Source: Mageeibacillus sp. UBA5438
Lineage (GTDB): Bacteria > Bacillota > Clostridia > Saccharofermentanales > DTU023
Length of the DNA stretch: 64,000 nt
Assembly (NCBI GenBank): GCA_002427535.1
Contig: DIRK01000058.1
Coordinates: forward strand, 1 to 64,000
Reading direction: 5' to 3'
Below, one piece after another: positions 35,167 through 44,231 of the stretch. A program made the position numbers and the translations under genes. A model generated the notes under the pieces. That model was not told where the DNA came from. It saw nothing but the letters and a program-made list of their open reading frames with translations, and ran no database searches. Every line of letters starts with the position of its first letter. The stretch's first letter is position 1.

Positions 35167-36659
35167 CAGATACGACCCTTCTTATGATGCTCTAACAGGG
35201 CCTCTTTCACCTTTTCGAGTTCATAAAAACGGGAGGCTTTGAGTAGCATAAAATCACCGGGTAAAAGTTGTTTCAATATCTCAGGAATCGCTTTTTCACA
35301 GGTAGGGTACCAGCCTGCCAGGATAGACGCGCCCTCTTCGCTTTGGAGCAGGTAGTCGCGCGTTGTCTTTGTTTCCTCGCCGACTAAGAAGACAAGTTCC
35401 ACACCCGCGTTCAAAAGTCCGACCGCTGCGTCTTCGTGCGCTTCCACAGAGTAGCGTCCCAGTTCACGTAAGCCTCCGATGACCGCGACAAAACGCCTGT
35501 TGTTTTCTGACAACAGCGAAGCGGACTCGAGCGCCGAATGGAGTGATTCCGGCGAGGCGTTATAGGCGTCGTCCATGACATCAACAGGACCGATCGCGGC
35601 AAGCTCCTGACGGCTGTCCGCGGGCTTGTAACGGCTGGCGCTTGTTGCGGCCACCTGCATGTTGAGCCCCATCGCGTACACCACCGCAAGACCGAACATG
35701 ACCGCGGGCACAAGGTGCAAGCCGGGCACGCTCAAAAAGATAGGCCAGCGCTCGTCAGGGGTCAGGTTAGAGCGGCCGATAAAGGAGAGCCCGTCACGAT
35801 CCATGCGGACATGCTCCGCCCAAAAAACGGGCACCCCGTCGCGTTCGAGCCGGCCGACGTTTTGCTCGCTTGCGATAAACCACACGGGCACGGTTGGCTG
35901 TTCACGCAGCATCCAGCTTTCAAGCATCGGGTCGTCCCCGTTGACAATGAGCAATCCATTGTCTTTCATGCCTGAAATAATGGAGGTTTTTTCATCGAGA
36001 ATATCACTCATCGAACCGAGGTATTCAGCGTGCGACATGCCGATCTGCGTAATGACGGCGATGTCAGGCCTGGCCACCTCGGATAACAGTGCGATTTCGC
36101 CCCGGCGCGCCATCCCCAGTTCCGCGACAAGGGCCTGGGTGTCAAGCTCTGTTGTGAGAATGGTCTTTGGGAGGCCGATCTGATTATTGTAATTTCTGGC
36201 CGACTGCTCGGCTTTCAACTGAGATTCAATCATCTGGTAGATCATGCGGCGCGTGGTAGTTTTACCCACACTGCCCGTCACACCGATAATATTGGCAGAA
36301 AGCGTGGTACGAAAACCGCGCGCAATGTCCCGGTAGGCTTTCCCGGTATCCTGCACCACCAGAACGTCGGGAGCTGATTCATCTTTTTCGATCTTTTTGA
36401 GCCACTGTGAAAGTTTCTTGGCATGCGCTTCAATCACCAGCATGGCGGCTCCCTTTTGGGCGGCAGCCTCTAAAAAATCATGGCCGTCAAAATGATCGCC
36501 GACCAAGGGCACAAACACTTCTCCTTCAAGAATTGAGCGCGTGTCGGTCGATACGGAGGAATAAAAGCGCTCGGGATCCGCCGCGTGGCGCTTGGTCTGG
36601 TAGAGTTCGCCCTCGGTCCAAATTTTCAATTGCATCGGCAAAATTCGTGTCATATCCAA
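35166..36659 (-). CDS. murF: UDP-N-acetylmuramoyl-tripeptide--D-alanyl-D-alanine ligase
   Basis: The last Mur ligase, joining D-Ala-D-Ala (from Ddl) to the tripeptide. The ATP loop GVTGSVGKTTTRRM, the MurF-type NYNNQIGLPKTIL, and DDAYNASPESLHSAL near the C-terminal domain are clear. Length is 497 residues, slightly longer than usual because of an insert around residue 95-105. murE, normally its neighbour, is not in this cluster. Confidence 0.95.
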   Translation of the reverse strand: MDMTRILPMQLKIWTEGELYQTKRHAADPERFYSSVSTDTRSILEGEVFVPLVGDHFDGHDFLEAAAQKGAAMLVIEAHAKKLSQWLKKIEKDESAPDVLVVQDTGKAYRDIARGFRTTLSANIIGVTGSVGKTTTRRMIYQMIESQLKAEQSARNYNNQIGLPKTILTTELDTQALVAELGMARRGEIALLSEVARPDIAVITQIGMSHAEYLGSMSDILDEKTSIISGMKDNGLLIVNGDDPMLESWMLREQPTVPVWFIASEQNVGRLERDGVPVFWAEHVRMDRDGLSFIGRSNLTPDERWPIFLSVPGLHLVPAVMFGLAVVYAMGLNMQVAATSASRYKPADSRQELAAIGPVDVMDDAYNASPESLHSALESASLLSENNRRFVAVIGGLRELGRYSVEAHEDAAVGLLNAGVELVFLVGEETKTTRDYLLQSEEGASILAGWYPTCEKAIPEILKQLLPGDFMLLKASRFYELEKVKEALLEHHKKGRI

Positions 36660-36674
36660 TTATCTTTCCTGCAT

Positions 36675-39068
36675 TTATTCGCCGCTGTCCGAGTCCCCGG
36701 TGCCATTTTGAAAATAGACGGTCACCGTGTGTCCGCGTTTCACTTTCCCCTCGGCGCGCCTGTCTTCATCGCGCTCGCGCTCGGGCGAACCTGCGATATC
36801 CATCGCGGGATCGTCGCTCACACGTACGCTCGGCAGAACAGACTGATTGATTGCCTGTCCGCTCACAAGCCCTTCAGGGATGATCGTGACGCCGTAAGCA
36901 GCAGCCAGCCAGACACACTCATGGTAATTGAGCCCAGAAAAGTCCGGCACGGCTACCCATTCTACTTCATTATGTCCCTCGGGGTAAAGCCATATGGTTG
37001 AGCCGACACCCACCCGGGTGCCGGGCGCAGGTTCCATACGTGCCAGGGGCCTGTCGGGATAAAAATAATCCTCTGAAAGCGAAGGCGCAAGATTCAGCTG
37101 GAGCAGCGCCATGGCCGCCTCCCCGACCGTCAGGTCGGACATGTCAGGCAGTTCAACCGCATGTGAAAGCGTGTTAAGCTCCTGGTCTGAATAATGTTGT
37201 CGGCGGCCTTCAAGATTCATCAGGCGGGCGGCGACGCGATTGGCCGCGCGCGCGGCGGATGAACTCAACGTGATCCCTGTTTCCGGCTTATGAATTGAGA
37301 CAAGTACCACATACTCCGGCTCATCTGTAGGGACGAGACCCACAAAGGAGAAGGTGCGGCGGCCGTCCGCGGCATCAATCGCCGTGCCCGTCTTGCCGCC
37401 CATGGTGAACCCCATCGCGCCGAATGTCCCCGCGGCGGTTCCCCGCGTCACCACATCGGTCATCAGGCGGCGGACACGCGTGCAGGTCTCTTGTGAAAAT
37501 ATTTGTTTGGCTTCTTCTGTGGCAAAGACCTCCATGGACTCCAGCCCTGATTCGGTTGAAGCATAGCCGACCCGCGGTGTCACCTGATACCCCCCGTTGC
37601 CGATGGAGGCAAATAGGCTGGCCAACTGAATGGCGGTCAATGAGGATGACTCACCGAAGGTAAGGTTCGCAAAGTCAATAGGCATGGGATTTCGGTGAAG
37701 CAGGCCTGAGGCTTCCGCGGGCAGGTCGATCCCTGTTTTGCTGTAAAGACCCAATTTTTGGATCCAGTCGTAGTAAAGATTCTGTCCGATTCTTTCACCC
37801 AGGTGCACAAATACGGGGTTACAGGACAGATAAAAAGCTTTTTCAAGGGTTTCGTCACCGTGGCCGACCACTGAATAACAGGAGATTTCCTCCCCCTGGA
37901 TCGTCACAGGATCGTCGTTGAAGACAGTCTGCTCCCAGGCCACGCCCTCTTCTAAAGCGATGGCGAGCGTCAATGCTTTAAAAACAGAGCCCGGCTCATA
38001 GACGTCCGTAATGTTGACGTTATTCCAAAGGTTCGAAGAAAGATAAGCCGTCCGCTCTTCAAATTCCATCTCCTGCCAGAAATCCTCTGCCAGCCCCAAC
38101 GGGATATCGGCCGGCGATTCAGCGTCGAAAGAAGGCACCTGCTCCATGGCAATGATATGGCCGGTTTTAACCTCCATAATAAGGCCGTGGACGCCCTTGA
38201 TCAGGCCTGCCGCGGTGGCGACCGATAAAAGTTCTTCTTTAAGGATGGCCGACGCTTCCGTGTCAAGCGTGGAAATCAAGTGGCGGCCTTTAAGACCGGG
38301 ATTTTCAATCGGCTCAGAATAAGGGATGACGCCCCGCGTCGCATAGTTGTTGCGCTTGGCGTACACCATGCCGGTTTCACCCGACAACAAGCTATTATAG
38401 GCAAATTCAAGCCCCGAGGTGGCCACAATTTGACCGTCCCGGATATTGATGAGTCCGAGCACAGACGATGCCAGGCCGTGATTGGAATACACCCGGCGCT
38501 CTTCGGCGTCAAAGCGGATGCCGCCGACGTTGTTGTCGCGGGTCCATGTCTGTAAAAGCGTGGCATCCGTCTCCTTGACCTCGGTCGCGATCACTCGGTA
38601 GGTTACCGCCTGATGCCCCGCGAACTGCTGACCGATCCCGTCCCAGCCCCGCACGCGGTCGGCGCGGATTAGCTCAAGTATAGTGGCCGATTCTTCTTTA
38701 TCTAAATGGAGGCATTCGGCCATCTTGTCGACAATCACTTCATCCGTGATGTCTTTTTTATTCGAGTAAACGTCAACCGGCGTAATTCCCACACGGTATA
38801 CAAAGGTGGAAAACACAAGCGGATAGCCATTGCGGTCCAAAATCATCCCTCGTTTGGGATGCTCCTTTAAGGTGACATATTGCTGCCCTGCTGCTTTCGC
38901 GGCAAGTACTTCGTGGTCAACGATCTGCAACTGATAAAAGCATTGAATGATGGCCACCGCGGCCAGCACAAAGACAAGGATTAAGGCGAGCATCTTCGCG
39001 TCAAAAATGTGACGTTTGCGTTTAACGTCATGTCTTCTTTTCGACATATCGTCAGGTCGAAGTTTCAT
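36675..39068 (-). CDS. Class B penicillin-binding protein with two PASTA domains (FtsI/SpoVD-like)
   Basis: A septal transpeptidase partnering FtsW. One N-terminal helix (about 28-48), a dimerisation domain, and the transpeptidase with SVFK (active serine near residue 361), SCN and KTGTA are present. Two C-terminal PASTA repeats follow, beginning LPDMSDLTVGEAA and VPDFSGLNYHECV. The second carries a highly charged insert (SPERERDEDRRAEGKVKRG) before its last strand. At 797 residues it is at the long end of the family. It lies between ftsL and murF. Confidence 0.94.
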   Translation of the reverse strand: MKLRPDDMSKRRHDVKRKRHIFDAKMLALILVFVLAAVAIIQCFYQLQIVDHEVLAAKAAGQQYVTLKEHPKRGMILDRNGYPLVFSTFVYRVGITPVDVYSNKKDITDEVIVDKMAECLHLDKEESATILELIRADRVRGWDGIGQQFAGHQAVTYRVIATEVKETDATLLQTWTRDNNVGGIRFDAEERRVYSNHGLASSVLGLINIRDGQIVATSGLEFAYNSLLSGETGMVYAKRNNYATRGVIPYSEPIENPGLKGRHLISTLDTEASAILKEELLSVATAAGLIKGVHGLIMEVKTGHIIAMEQVPSFDAESPADIPLGLAEDFWQEMEFEERTAYLSSNLWNNVNITDVYEPGSVFKALTLAIALEEGVAWEQTVFNDDPVTIQGEEISCYSVVGHGDETLEKAFYLSCNPVFVHLGERIGQNLYYDWIQKLGLYSKTGIDLPAEASGLLHRNPMPIDFANLTFGESSSLTAIQLASLFASIGNGGYQVTPRVGYASTESGLESMEVFATEEAKQIFSQETCTRVRRLMTDVVTRGTAAGTFGAMGFTMGGKTGTAIDAADGRRTFSFVGLVPTDEPEYVVLVSIHKPETGITLSSSAARAANRVAARLMNLEGRRQHYSDQELNTLSHAVELPDMSDLTVGEAAMALLQLNLAPSLSEDYFYPDRPLARMEPAPGTRVGVGSTIWLYPEGHNEVEWVAVPDFSGLNYHECVWLAAAYGVTIIPEGLVSGQAINQSVLPSVRVSDDPAMDIAGSPERERDEDRRAEGKVKRGHTVTVYFQNGTGDSDSGE

Positions 39069-39077
39069 CGCACTGCC

Positions 39078-39614
39078 TCAGCGGCCTATGACCCAGGCCT
39101 CGATTAAGTCCATGCACGCGTCATCATCCGCCGTAAGAAGGGGGTTGTTTTCATAGACCATGAAATGAGCCGACGACACGCGGATCACTTGCTCGGAGGC
39201 CACCTTTTGCATCCCTAACAGGTCGACTGCTTGTTCTCTTACCATCTGAAGCGAGGCTTTGCCCGAGACGCGGTCCTGCATCTGAGAGTTTTGTTTTTCA
39301 AACTCATTGATCTGTCGCTGAAGTCCCGCGTTTGAGAAACTGATCTCAGTAATGCGGGCGTTGCGCCACACGATGAAGCCGGACAACGCGGAAATCATTA
39401 AAATGACAAAGACGAGACGAAATGCCAGACCCGTGTGGACACGGCCGGCCGCTTTGTATTCTTTTCGGGCCGCCTCTTCTCGTTTTAGCTGTTCTCTTTT
39501 TTCGTGCTTTTTGGCTTCCCTTTCAGCGGGTGATTCAACACGCCGCTTAGGAATGGCATAGGGCACGCCGTAGTCGAGCGGGCGGGCCAAGTTTCCGTCT
39601 TCGTAGTAACTCAT
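39078..39614 (-). CDS. ftsL: Cell division protein FtsL-like
   Basis: A 178-residue bitopic protein: a charged cytoplasmic segment (residues 1-62, lysine/glutamate-rich), one helix (about 66-86) and an extracellular leucine-zipper coiled coil (AGLQRQINEFEKQNSQMQDR). Sequence identity is low as usual for FtsL; the call rests on topology and position between rsmH and the PBP. It overlaps rsmH by 4 bases. Confidence 0.82.
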   Translation of the reverse strand: MSYYEDGNLARPLDYGVPYAIPKRRVESPAEREAKKHEKREQLKREEAARKEYKAAGRVHTGLAFRLVFVILMISALSGFIVWRNARITEISFSNAGLQRQINEFEKQNSQMQDRVSGKASLQMVREQAVDLLGMQKVASEQVIRVSSAHFMVYENNPLLTADDDACMDLIEAWVIGR

Positions 39615-40573
39615 TGTGCACCTCCCAGGAATTCGAACGCGCGCATCTTTGCGCTTCTTGACCTCGGATTGTCATCCAGTTCATCCTCTGTCGCTAAGAG
39701 AGGTTTCGTCGTCAGCTGATTGCCAAGCGGTGTTTTGCCGCAGGTGCAGACAGGAAAATCGGGCGGGCATTCGCAAGGAGACTGCCATCGCCTCATCGCC
39801 TGTTTGACCATGCGATCTTCGAGCGAATGAAAGCTAATTAAGACGACCCGTCCTCTTGGCTTCATGATCTCCGGTATTTCGTGTAATAAATGCGCCAACT
39901 CCTGCTGCTCACGATTCACGGCCATGCGTAACGCCTGAAAGGTTTGACGCGCGGGATTCCCAAGACGCCTCACCTTTGAGGGCACCGCGTGGGCCACCAC
40001 GGATGTCAACTCAGTGGTCCTCGTGATCGGGCTTAATTCCCGACGTCTCACGATCGCGCGGGCAATGGAGGTGGCATAGCGCTCTTCGCCGTAAAGGCGC
40101 AAAAGCGCGATAAGTTCTTCTTCACTGATGTCCGCCAATAACTCGGCGGCGGTCATGCCCTTGTCCTGATTCATCCGCATATCAAGCGGGCCATCCTTCA
40201 AATAGGAAAAACCGCGTTCGTCGCGGTCGAGCTGGTGTGAGCTTACGCCAAGGTCCGCTAGAAGGCCGTCAAGCCTCCGATCCTCCTCTTCGAGGCAGCT
40301 TGGGAATTCAGAAAAACTCGCGTGTATGAGCTGGTAAGAAGCCTCTGTTTCGACCTGAGAAAGACGTTTGTCAGAAGCTTCCAAAGCCTCGCGGTCGCGA
40401 TCGAGCGCGATCAATTTTCCGCCGCAGCCGAGCTTTTCGAGAATGGCGGCGCTGTGCCCGCCCCCGCCGGCGGTCATGTCAACATAGAGGCCGTCCGCTT
40501 TCACGCGAAGCGCCTCGATCACCTCTCTTAAGAGGACCGGCGTATGCCACGCGTTATAATCCGCGGATGTCAT
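39611..40573 (-). CDS. rsmH: 16S rRNA (cytosine1402-N4)-methyltransferase
   Basis: RsmH methylates C1402 of 16S rRNA. HTPVLLREVIEAL, the SAM loop DMTAGGGGHSAAIL, DLGVSSHQLD and the C-terminal SFHSLEDRMVK are diagnostic. The start ATG at 40573 gives 320 residues and overlaps mraZ by 20 bases; the frame extends further up but only through mraZ. Confidence 0.96.
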   Translation of the reverse strand: MTSADYNAWHTPVLLREVIEALRVKADGLYVDMTAGGGGHSAAILEKLGCGGKLIALDRDREALEASDKRLSQVETEASYQLIHASFSEFPSCLEEEDRRLDGLLADLGVSSHQLDRDERGFSYLKDGPLDMRMNQDKGMTAAELLADISEEELIALLRLYGEERYATSIARAIVRRRELSPITRTTELTSVVAHAVPSKVRRLGNPARQTFQALRMAVNREQQELAHLLHEIPEIMKPRGRVVLISFHSLEDRMVKQAMRRWQSPCECPPDFPVCTCGKTPLGNQLTTKPLLATEDELDDNPRSRSAKMRAFEFLGGAQ

Positions 40574-40988
40574 AGCCTGAAAGATCCATGTCGGAGAGCG
40601 TGCCCTCTTTTTCCTGACTTTCGTCAAAGAAGGCCTGCGAGCAGATTTCTATTTTGTCAAACACATCGATGAAGCAGATGGCTTCTCCCGGTTCCACATT
40701 GATGTGCTCCCAAAGAAAAGCAGGCAGAGACATACGTCCCTGTCCGTCAAATTCACACAGGGTGGAAGAACCGAGAACGTCTCGTTTCAGTTTCCTGATT
40801 TCATAACCTGTACTGGAATGATTGAGGATTTGTTCCTTGATTGACTCAAATTGTTCGGGGGTGTAGGCAGCCAAATAACCTTCGTCCATTCCCAACGTCA
40901 CCATGAGTGCGCCGTCGAGTTTTTCGCGAAGTTTCGCAGGTACAATAACGCGCCCTTTTGTGTCGACCGTATGGGTATATCTGGCCAC
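40554..40988 (-). CDS. mraZ: Transcriptional regulator MraZ
   Basis: MraZ is a double SpoVT-AbrB fold DNA-binding protein that forms rings and regulates its own division/cell-wall operon. Two repeats are visible: HTVDTKGRVIVPAKLREKL near the N-terminus and CEFDGQGRMSLPAFLWEH in the second half. 144 residues. It is the first gene of the cluster and its own upstream region carries four regularly spaced boxes. Confidence 0.96.
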   Translation of the reverse strand: MARYTHTVDTKGRVIVPAKLREKLDGALMVTLGMDEGYLAAYTPEQFESIKEQILNHSSTGYEIRKLKRDVLGSSTLCEFDGQGRMSLPAFLWEHINVEPGEAICFIDVFDKIEICSQAFFDESQEKEGTLSDMDLSGYDIRGL

Positions 40989-41015
40989 AACTCCATTCCT
41001 CCTACTTTGGAAGTT

Positions 41016-41069
41016 ATTCTACCACAATTCCCCACAATAATGTCAACAACAACCACAATTCACCACCAT
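41016..41069 (-). promoter_or_regulatory. mraZ promoter with four MraZ-box-like repeats
   Basis: On the minus strand TTGACA (plus 41041-41046) and an extended -10 TGG-TAGAAT (plus 41016-41021) are 19 bases apart. ATTGTGG-type boxes are at plus 41022-41028, 41032-41038 and 41053-41059, with a variant ATGGTGG at 41063-41069. Spacing is 10, 21 and 10 bases, so all lie on one helix face around the -35 box. GTGG-containing direct repeats at 10-base spacing are the known target of MraZ. Confidence 0.75.
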
Positions 41070-41084
41070 TTATACCCAAAACAA

Positions 41085-41107
41085 CAAAAAACCGGAAAAG
41101 TCCGGCC
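41085..41107 (-). terminator. Rho-independent terminator after rodA
   Basis: CCGGA (41092-41096) and TCCGG (41101-41105) form a stem around AAAG; on the minus strand a TTTTTT run follows, 35 bases after the rodA stop. The flanking A/T runs would let it work in both directions, separating the nusA/infB operon from the mraZ promoter. Confidence 0.7.
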
Positions 41108-41139
41108 TAAAAAAGTATTTTTAATAAATACTTTACCTG

Positions 41140-42306
41140 TTAACTCGTCGAATACGCGTTATGGTTCAAAGAATAGTTCAGCAGGACGCCGAGTAACAGA
41201 AAATTGGAGATCATGGCGGAGCCCCCGTAGCTGATAAATGGGAGCGGAATACCTGTAATGGGCAAAAGCCCCACCGTCATCCCGATATTCTCAATAAAGT
41301 GAAAAGCAATGCTCGCGATCAGCGCCACCATAATAAAAGACTCCTCGGGCGCGCGGTCAAAGACCTTACTTGAGACGCGGAAGGCATGGATGATGAAATA
41401 AATGGCCAAAAAGATGACAAGTGTCGTCCCGATGAGGCCGAATTGTTCTGAAATGGCAGGATAGATAAAATCCGATTCTTTGACCGGCACACTGACATGG
41501 GCCCCCGTCCGATCGCCGAAAAGCCCCCCTGAAGCCACCGCCGCCAGCGACTGGTCGATATGGTAGGAGGCCGTCTTATCGTAGCCGCGAAAAAGAAAGG
41601 TCATGACCCGCTCTTTTTGAGCGGGGTTTAGGACAAACTGCCAGGCAAGCGGGAGTATGACGAACACCGAACCCGCAACGGATAAGATAATCGTGCGCCA
41701 GCGCACGCCCCAAACAAAGACCGTGCACAAAAACATGAAGACTAAAACGAGGCTCGTGCCCATATCAGGCTCCGTGATGATAAAAAGAAAGGGAATGCCG
41801 TAGTAAACAGCCAGGCGGGCAAAACCCCGCATCGCGGATATTTCGCCCCTCGACATGGCGGCAAAAACAGGGCCCGCGATCATGGCGACGCCGATTTTTG
41901 ACAGCTCCGAGGGTTGGAATGAACCAAAGAGCGGGATCCTGATCCAGCTGTCCGCGCCCGCGACAGGTCGATAGCCGTCGACCTTCACGACAAGGAGCAA
42001 AATGATGCTTGTGATGTAGATGATCCCCCCGATCAGGCGCATCGTCGGGGGCTCGAACAGACAGAGGGTGAAGGCCGCGACCAGTCCGATCAGGACCGCC
42101 GCGATCTGCTTGTAGAAGTTCATCGGGTAATCGAAGATAACAGCGCCGTAGCCCTTGGCCAACACGGTATTCAGGACCGCCAGCCCGATGATGACAAGTG
42201 CCAGCACGGGAACGAGCATCCGGTAGTCAAGCAATTGGAAGAATCGATCCGCGCGGGATTGCCGCAAGGGATCTGATCGCCTCATTGAACCGTCTTGCCA
42301 GTTCAT
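41140..42306 (-). CDS. rodA: RodA-type SEDS peptidoglycan glycosyltransferase
   Basis: A second SEDS polymerase, 388 residues and about 10 helices, with ADSWIRIPLFGSFQPSELSK and the C-terminal LLPITGIPLPFISYGGSAM motif. The short cytoplasmic N-terminus and sequence fit RodA (cell elongation) rather than FtsW. It is coupled to lgt by a 4-base overlap and ends the long nusA/infB transcript. No mreBCD gene is in the window. Confidence 0.9.
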   Translation of the reverse strand: MNWQDGSMRRSDPLRQSRADRFFQLLDYRMLVPVLALVIIGLAVLNTVLAKGYGAVIFDYPMNFYKQIAAVLIGLVAAFTLCLFEPPTMRLIGGIIYITSIILLLVVKVDGYRPVAGADSWIRIPLFGSFQPSELSKIGVAMIAGPVFAAMSRGEISAMRGFARLAVYYGIPFLFIITEPDMGTSLVLVFMFLCTVFVWGVRWRTIILSVAGSVFVILPLAWQFVLNPAQKERVMTFLFRGYDKTASYHIDQSLAAVASGGLFGDRTGAHVSVPVKESDFIYPAISEQFGLIGTTLVIFLAIYFIIHAFRVSSKVFDRAPEESFIMVALIASIAFHFIENIGMTVGLLPITGIPLPFISYGGSAMISNFLLLGVLLNYSLNHNAYSTS

Positions 42307-43262
42307 TCGTCCAAATCGTCCGAAACAGACGCGACTTCCACAATCGTGTCGGGCGCCGCAAGTTCTGCCATCAGGGCTTTTCGCTTGTGATCCATCCCTC
42401 GGATGACCAGGTAGACGATGACGGATCCGACCACCATCACAGCTGACAACAGCTGCGAGATACGTATGCTCTGTCCGAAAGCGTCAAACATAAGCGAGTC
42501 TGTGCGGATGCCCTCGACAAAGAATCGGACGATGCCGTATAAGAAGAAATACGTCAACACGGATGACCAGGGACGTTTTTGATGCTTATGGACAAAAAGC
42601 AAGATGACGAAAATCATCATGTTCGCTAAAAATTCGTACAGGAAAGTCGGATGAACAGGAAGGTTCGGGTCAAGGCCCGGCAAGGGACTTGCCGGATTTG
42701 CGTTGAGCGCCTGCAGACCCTGCCTCGTCCCTTCGCTGATCATGCCCCAGGGAAGTTGGGTATTGGTGCCGAAGGCCTCCTGGTTAAAGAAATTACCCCA
42801 GCGACCGATCCCCTGCCCTAGGGGGACAAGGACGGCGAAAAAATCGAGGACTCGGTGGAGTTTTACGCGTTTAATGCGGGCCGCGATGGTGATCGCGAGC
42901 ATGCCGCCTATGACGCCTCCGTAAAAGGCTAGGCCGCCTTTTCGAAAATCAAAGATCGCGGCCAAAGATCCGCGGAACTGATCCCATTCAAAGGCCACGT
43001 AGTAGATGCGGGATCCCACCAAAATAAAGGGGATCATCCAAAGAAAGTAATCGAGGACGTCATCTTTTATAAAATCGTAGCGAGACGCGCGCATCATGGC
43101 CACGGCAATGCACAACAACATGGCAAAGGTAAAAATAAGGCCATACCAATAGACCGTCAACGGCCGCCCGAATAAATTGAATTCGAAGGCGACGCGTTCG
43201 ATTGAAAGATTCTCAATTCCGAGTCCCGGAAAAGAGACCAAATAATTTAAAAAGGTGAACAT
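42303..43262 (-). CDS. lgt: Prolipoprotein diacylglyceryl transferase
   Basis: Lgt transfers diacylglycerol from phosphatidylglycerol to the lipobox cysteine of prolipoproteins. The signature GRWGNFFNQEAFG with the preceding PLGQGIG is intact, as is the YGGVIGGM region. It has about seven helices and 319 residues. A C-terminal extension of some 20 residues (DTIVEVASVSDD) is not conserved. Confidence 0.95.
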   Translation of the reverse strand: MFTFLNYLVSFPGLGIENLSIERVAFEFNLFGRPLTVYWYGLIFTFAMLLCIAVAMMRASRYDFIKDDVLDYFLWMIPFILVGSRIYYVAFEWDQFRGSLAAIFDFRKGGLAFYGGVIGGMLAITIAARIKRVKLHRVLDFFAVLVPLGQGIGRWGNFFNQEAFGTNTQLPWGMISEGTRQGLQALNANPASPLPGLDPNLPVHPTFLYEFLANMMIFVILLFVHKHQKRPWSSVLTYFFLYGIVRFFVEGIRTDSLMFDAFGQSIRISQLLSAVMVVGSVIVYLVIRGMDHKRKALMAELAAPDTIVEVASVSDDLDE

Positions 43263-43292
43263 TCCTCTACCTCCGCGAACAAGGCTATTTTA

Positions 43293-44225
43293 TCATATGG
43301 CGTGAAGCGCCCTGACAGTCCGAAGATCCTCGTCGATTTTGTCTTTCAGTTCGGCGACGGTGCCAAAGTCCAATTCATCGCGGACAAAAGACAAGAACTC
43401 AACGCTCATGGTCTCGCCGTACAGGTTGCCGGAAAAGTCATAAAGATAAGATTCCACAAGCAACTCACGCAGATCGCGGTGAACCGAGGGCGCGACGCCC
43501 ACGCTAGTCACCGCGGGGTAACTTTGATCTCCCACTCGAACCCGCGTCTGATACACACCGCGCCTTACAAGCGTGGAGGTCTTCGGATAGCGAATATTGG
43601 CGGTCGGAAATCCGAGCGTTGTCCCGAGCTTCTGCCCGCTGATCACGGTGCCGGTGAGGCAAAAGGGACGCGTCATCATGGCGGTCGCGTCTTCGATATT
43701 GCCGGCCCACAAGGCTTCGCGTATCCGGGTGCTTGAGACTTTTTCCTCTTGCCAGTACACATCCCCCATGATCATGGCCTGCAAGGGTTGTCCCTTACTG
43801 TATTCAAGCAGGAATTGGACGTCCCCTTCACCTTTGTAGCCAAAGCGTCCGTCCTCCCCGATCGCGAGTATTTTCCCTCCCAAATCTTTCCGTATGACGC
43901 GGTCAAGAAATTCAAAGGGACGAAGGTGGGTGAATTCGTCGTTGACGGCGATAATGAAGATATCCTCCACCCCCAATTGGGCCAATGCGCCAATCTTCTC
44001 TTCCTCAGTCATGAGAAAATCGTGCTCAATAGGCCTTCGGTTGAACCCGAGGCCCTCCGGATAAGAAAAAGTAAACACGGAGGGGCGCAAGGCCTTTTTG
44101 TCGCATTCCCAAAGCAGTGTCTTAATGAGTTCACGATGTCCGATGTGAACGCCGTCAAAGGCGCCGAGCGCGATCGCGCGATCGGCCTTTTCGACCCCAT
44201 CAAGATTTCGAATGACGTTTGGCAT
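43293..44225 (-). CDS. ribF: Bifunctional riboflavin kinase/FAD synthetase
   Basis: RibF converts riboflavin to FMN and FAD. The N-terminal nucleotidyltransferase half has GAFDGVHIGHRELI and the C-terminal flavokinase half has GTTLGFPTANI and the downstream ELKDKIDEDL helix. The ATG at 44225 is 9 bases after GGAGG; another at 44231 is too close. It follows truB directly. Confidence 0.94.
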   Translation of the reverse strand: MPNVIRNLDGVEKADRAIALGAFDGVHIGHRELIKTLLWECDKKALRPSVFTFSYPEGLGFNRRPIEHDFLMTEEEKIGALAQLGVEDIFIIAVNDEFTHLRPFEFLDRVIRKDLGGKILAIGEDGRFGYKGEGDVQFLLEYSKGQPLQAMIMGDVYWQEEKVSSTRIREALWAGNIEDATAMMTRPFCLTGTVISGQKLGTTLGFPTANIRYPKTSTLVRRGVYQTRVRVGDQSYPAVTSVGVAPSVHRDLRELLVESYLYDFSGNLYGETMSVEFLSFVRDELDFGTVAELKDKIDEDLRTVRALHAI

Positions 44226-44231
44226 TACCAT

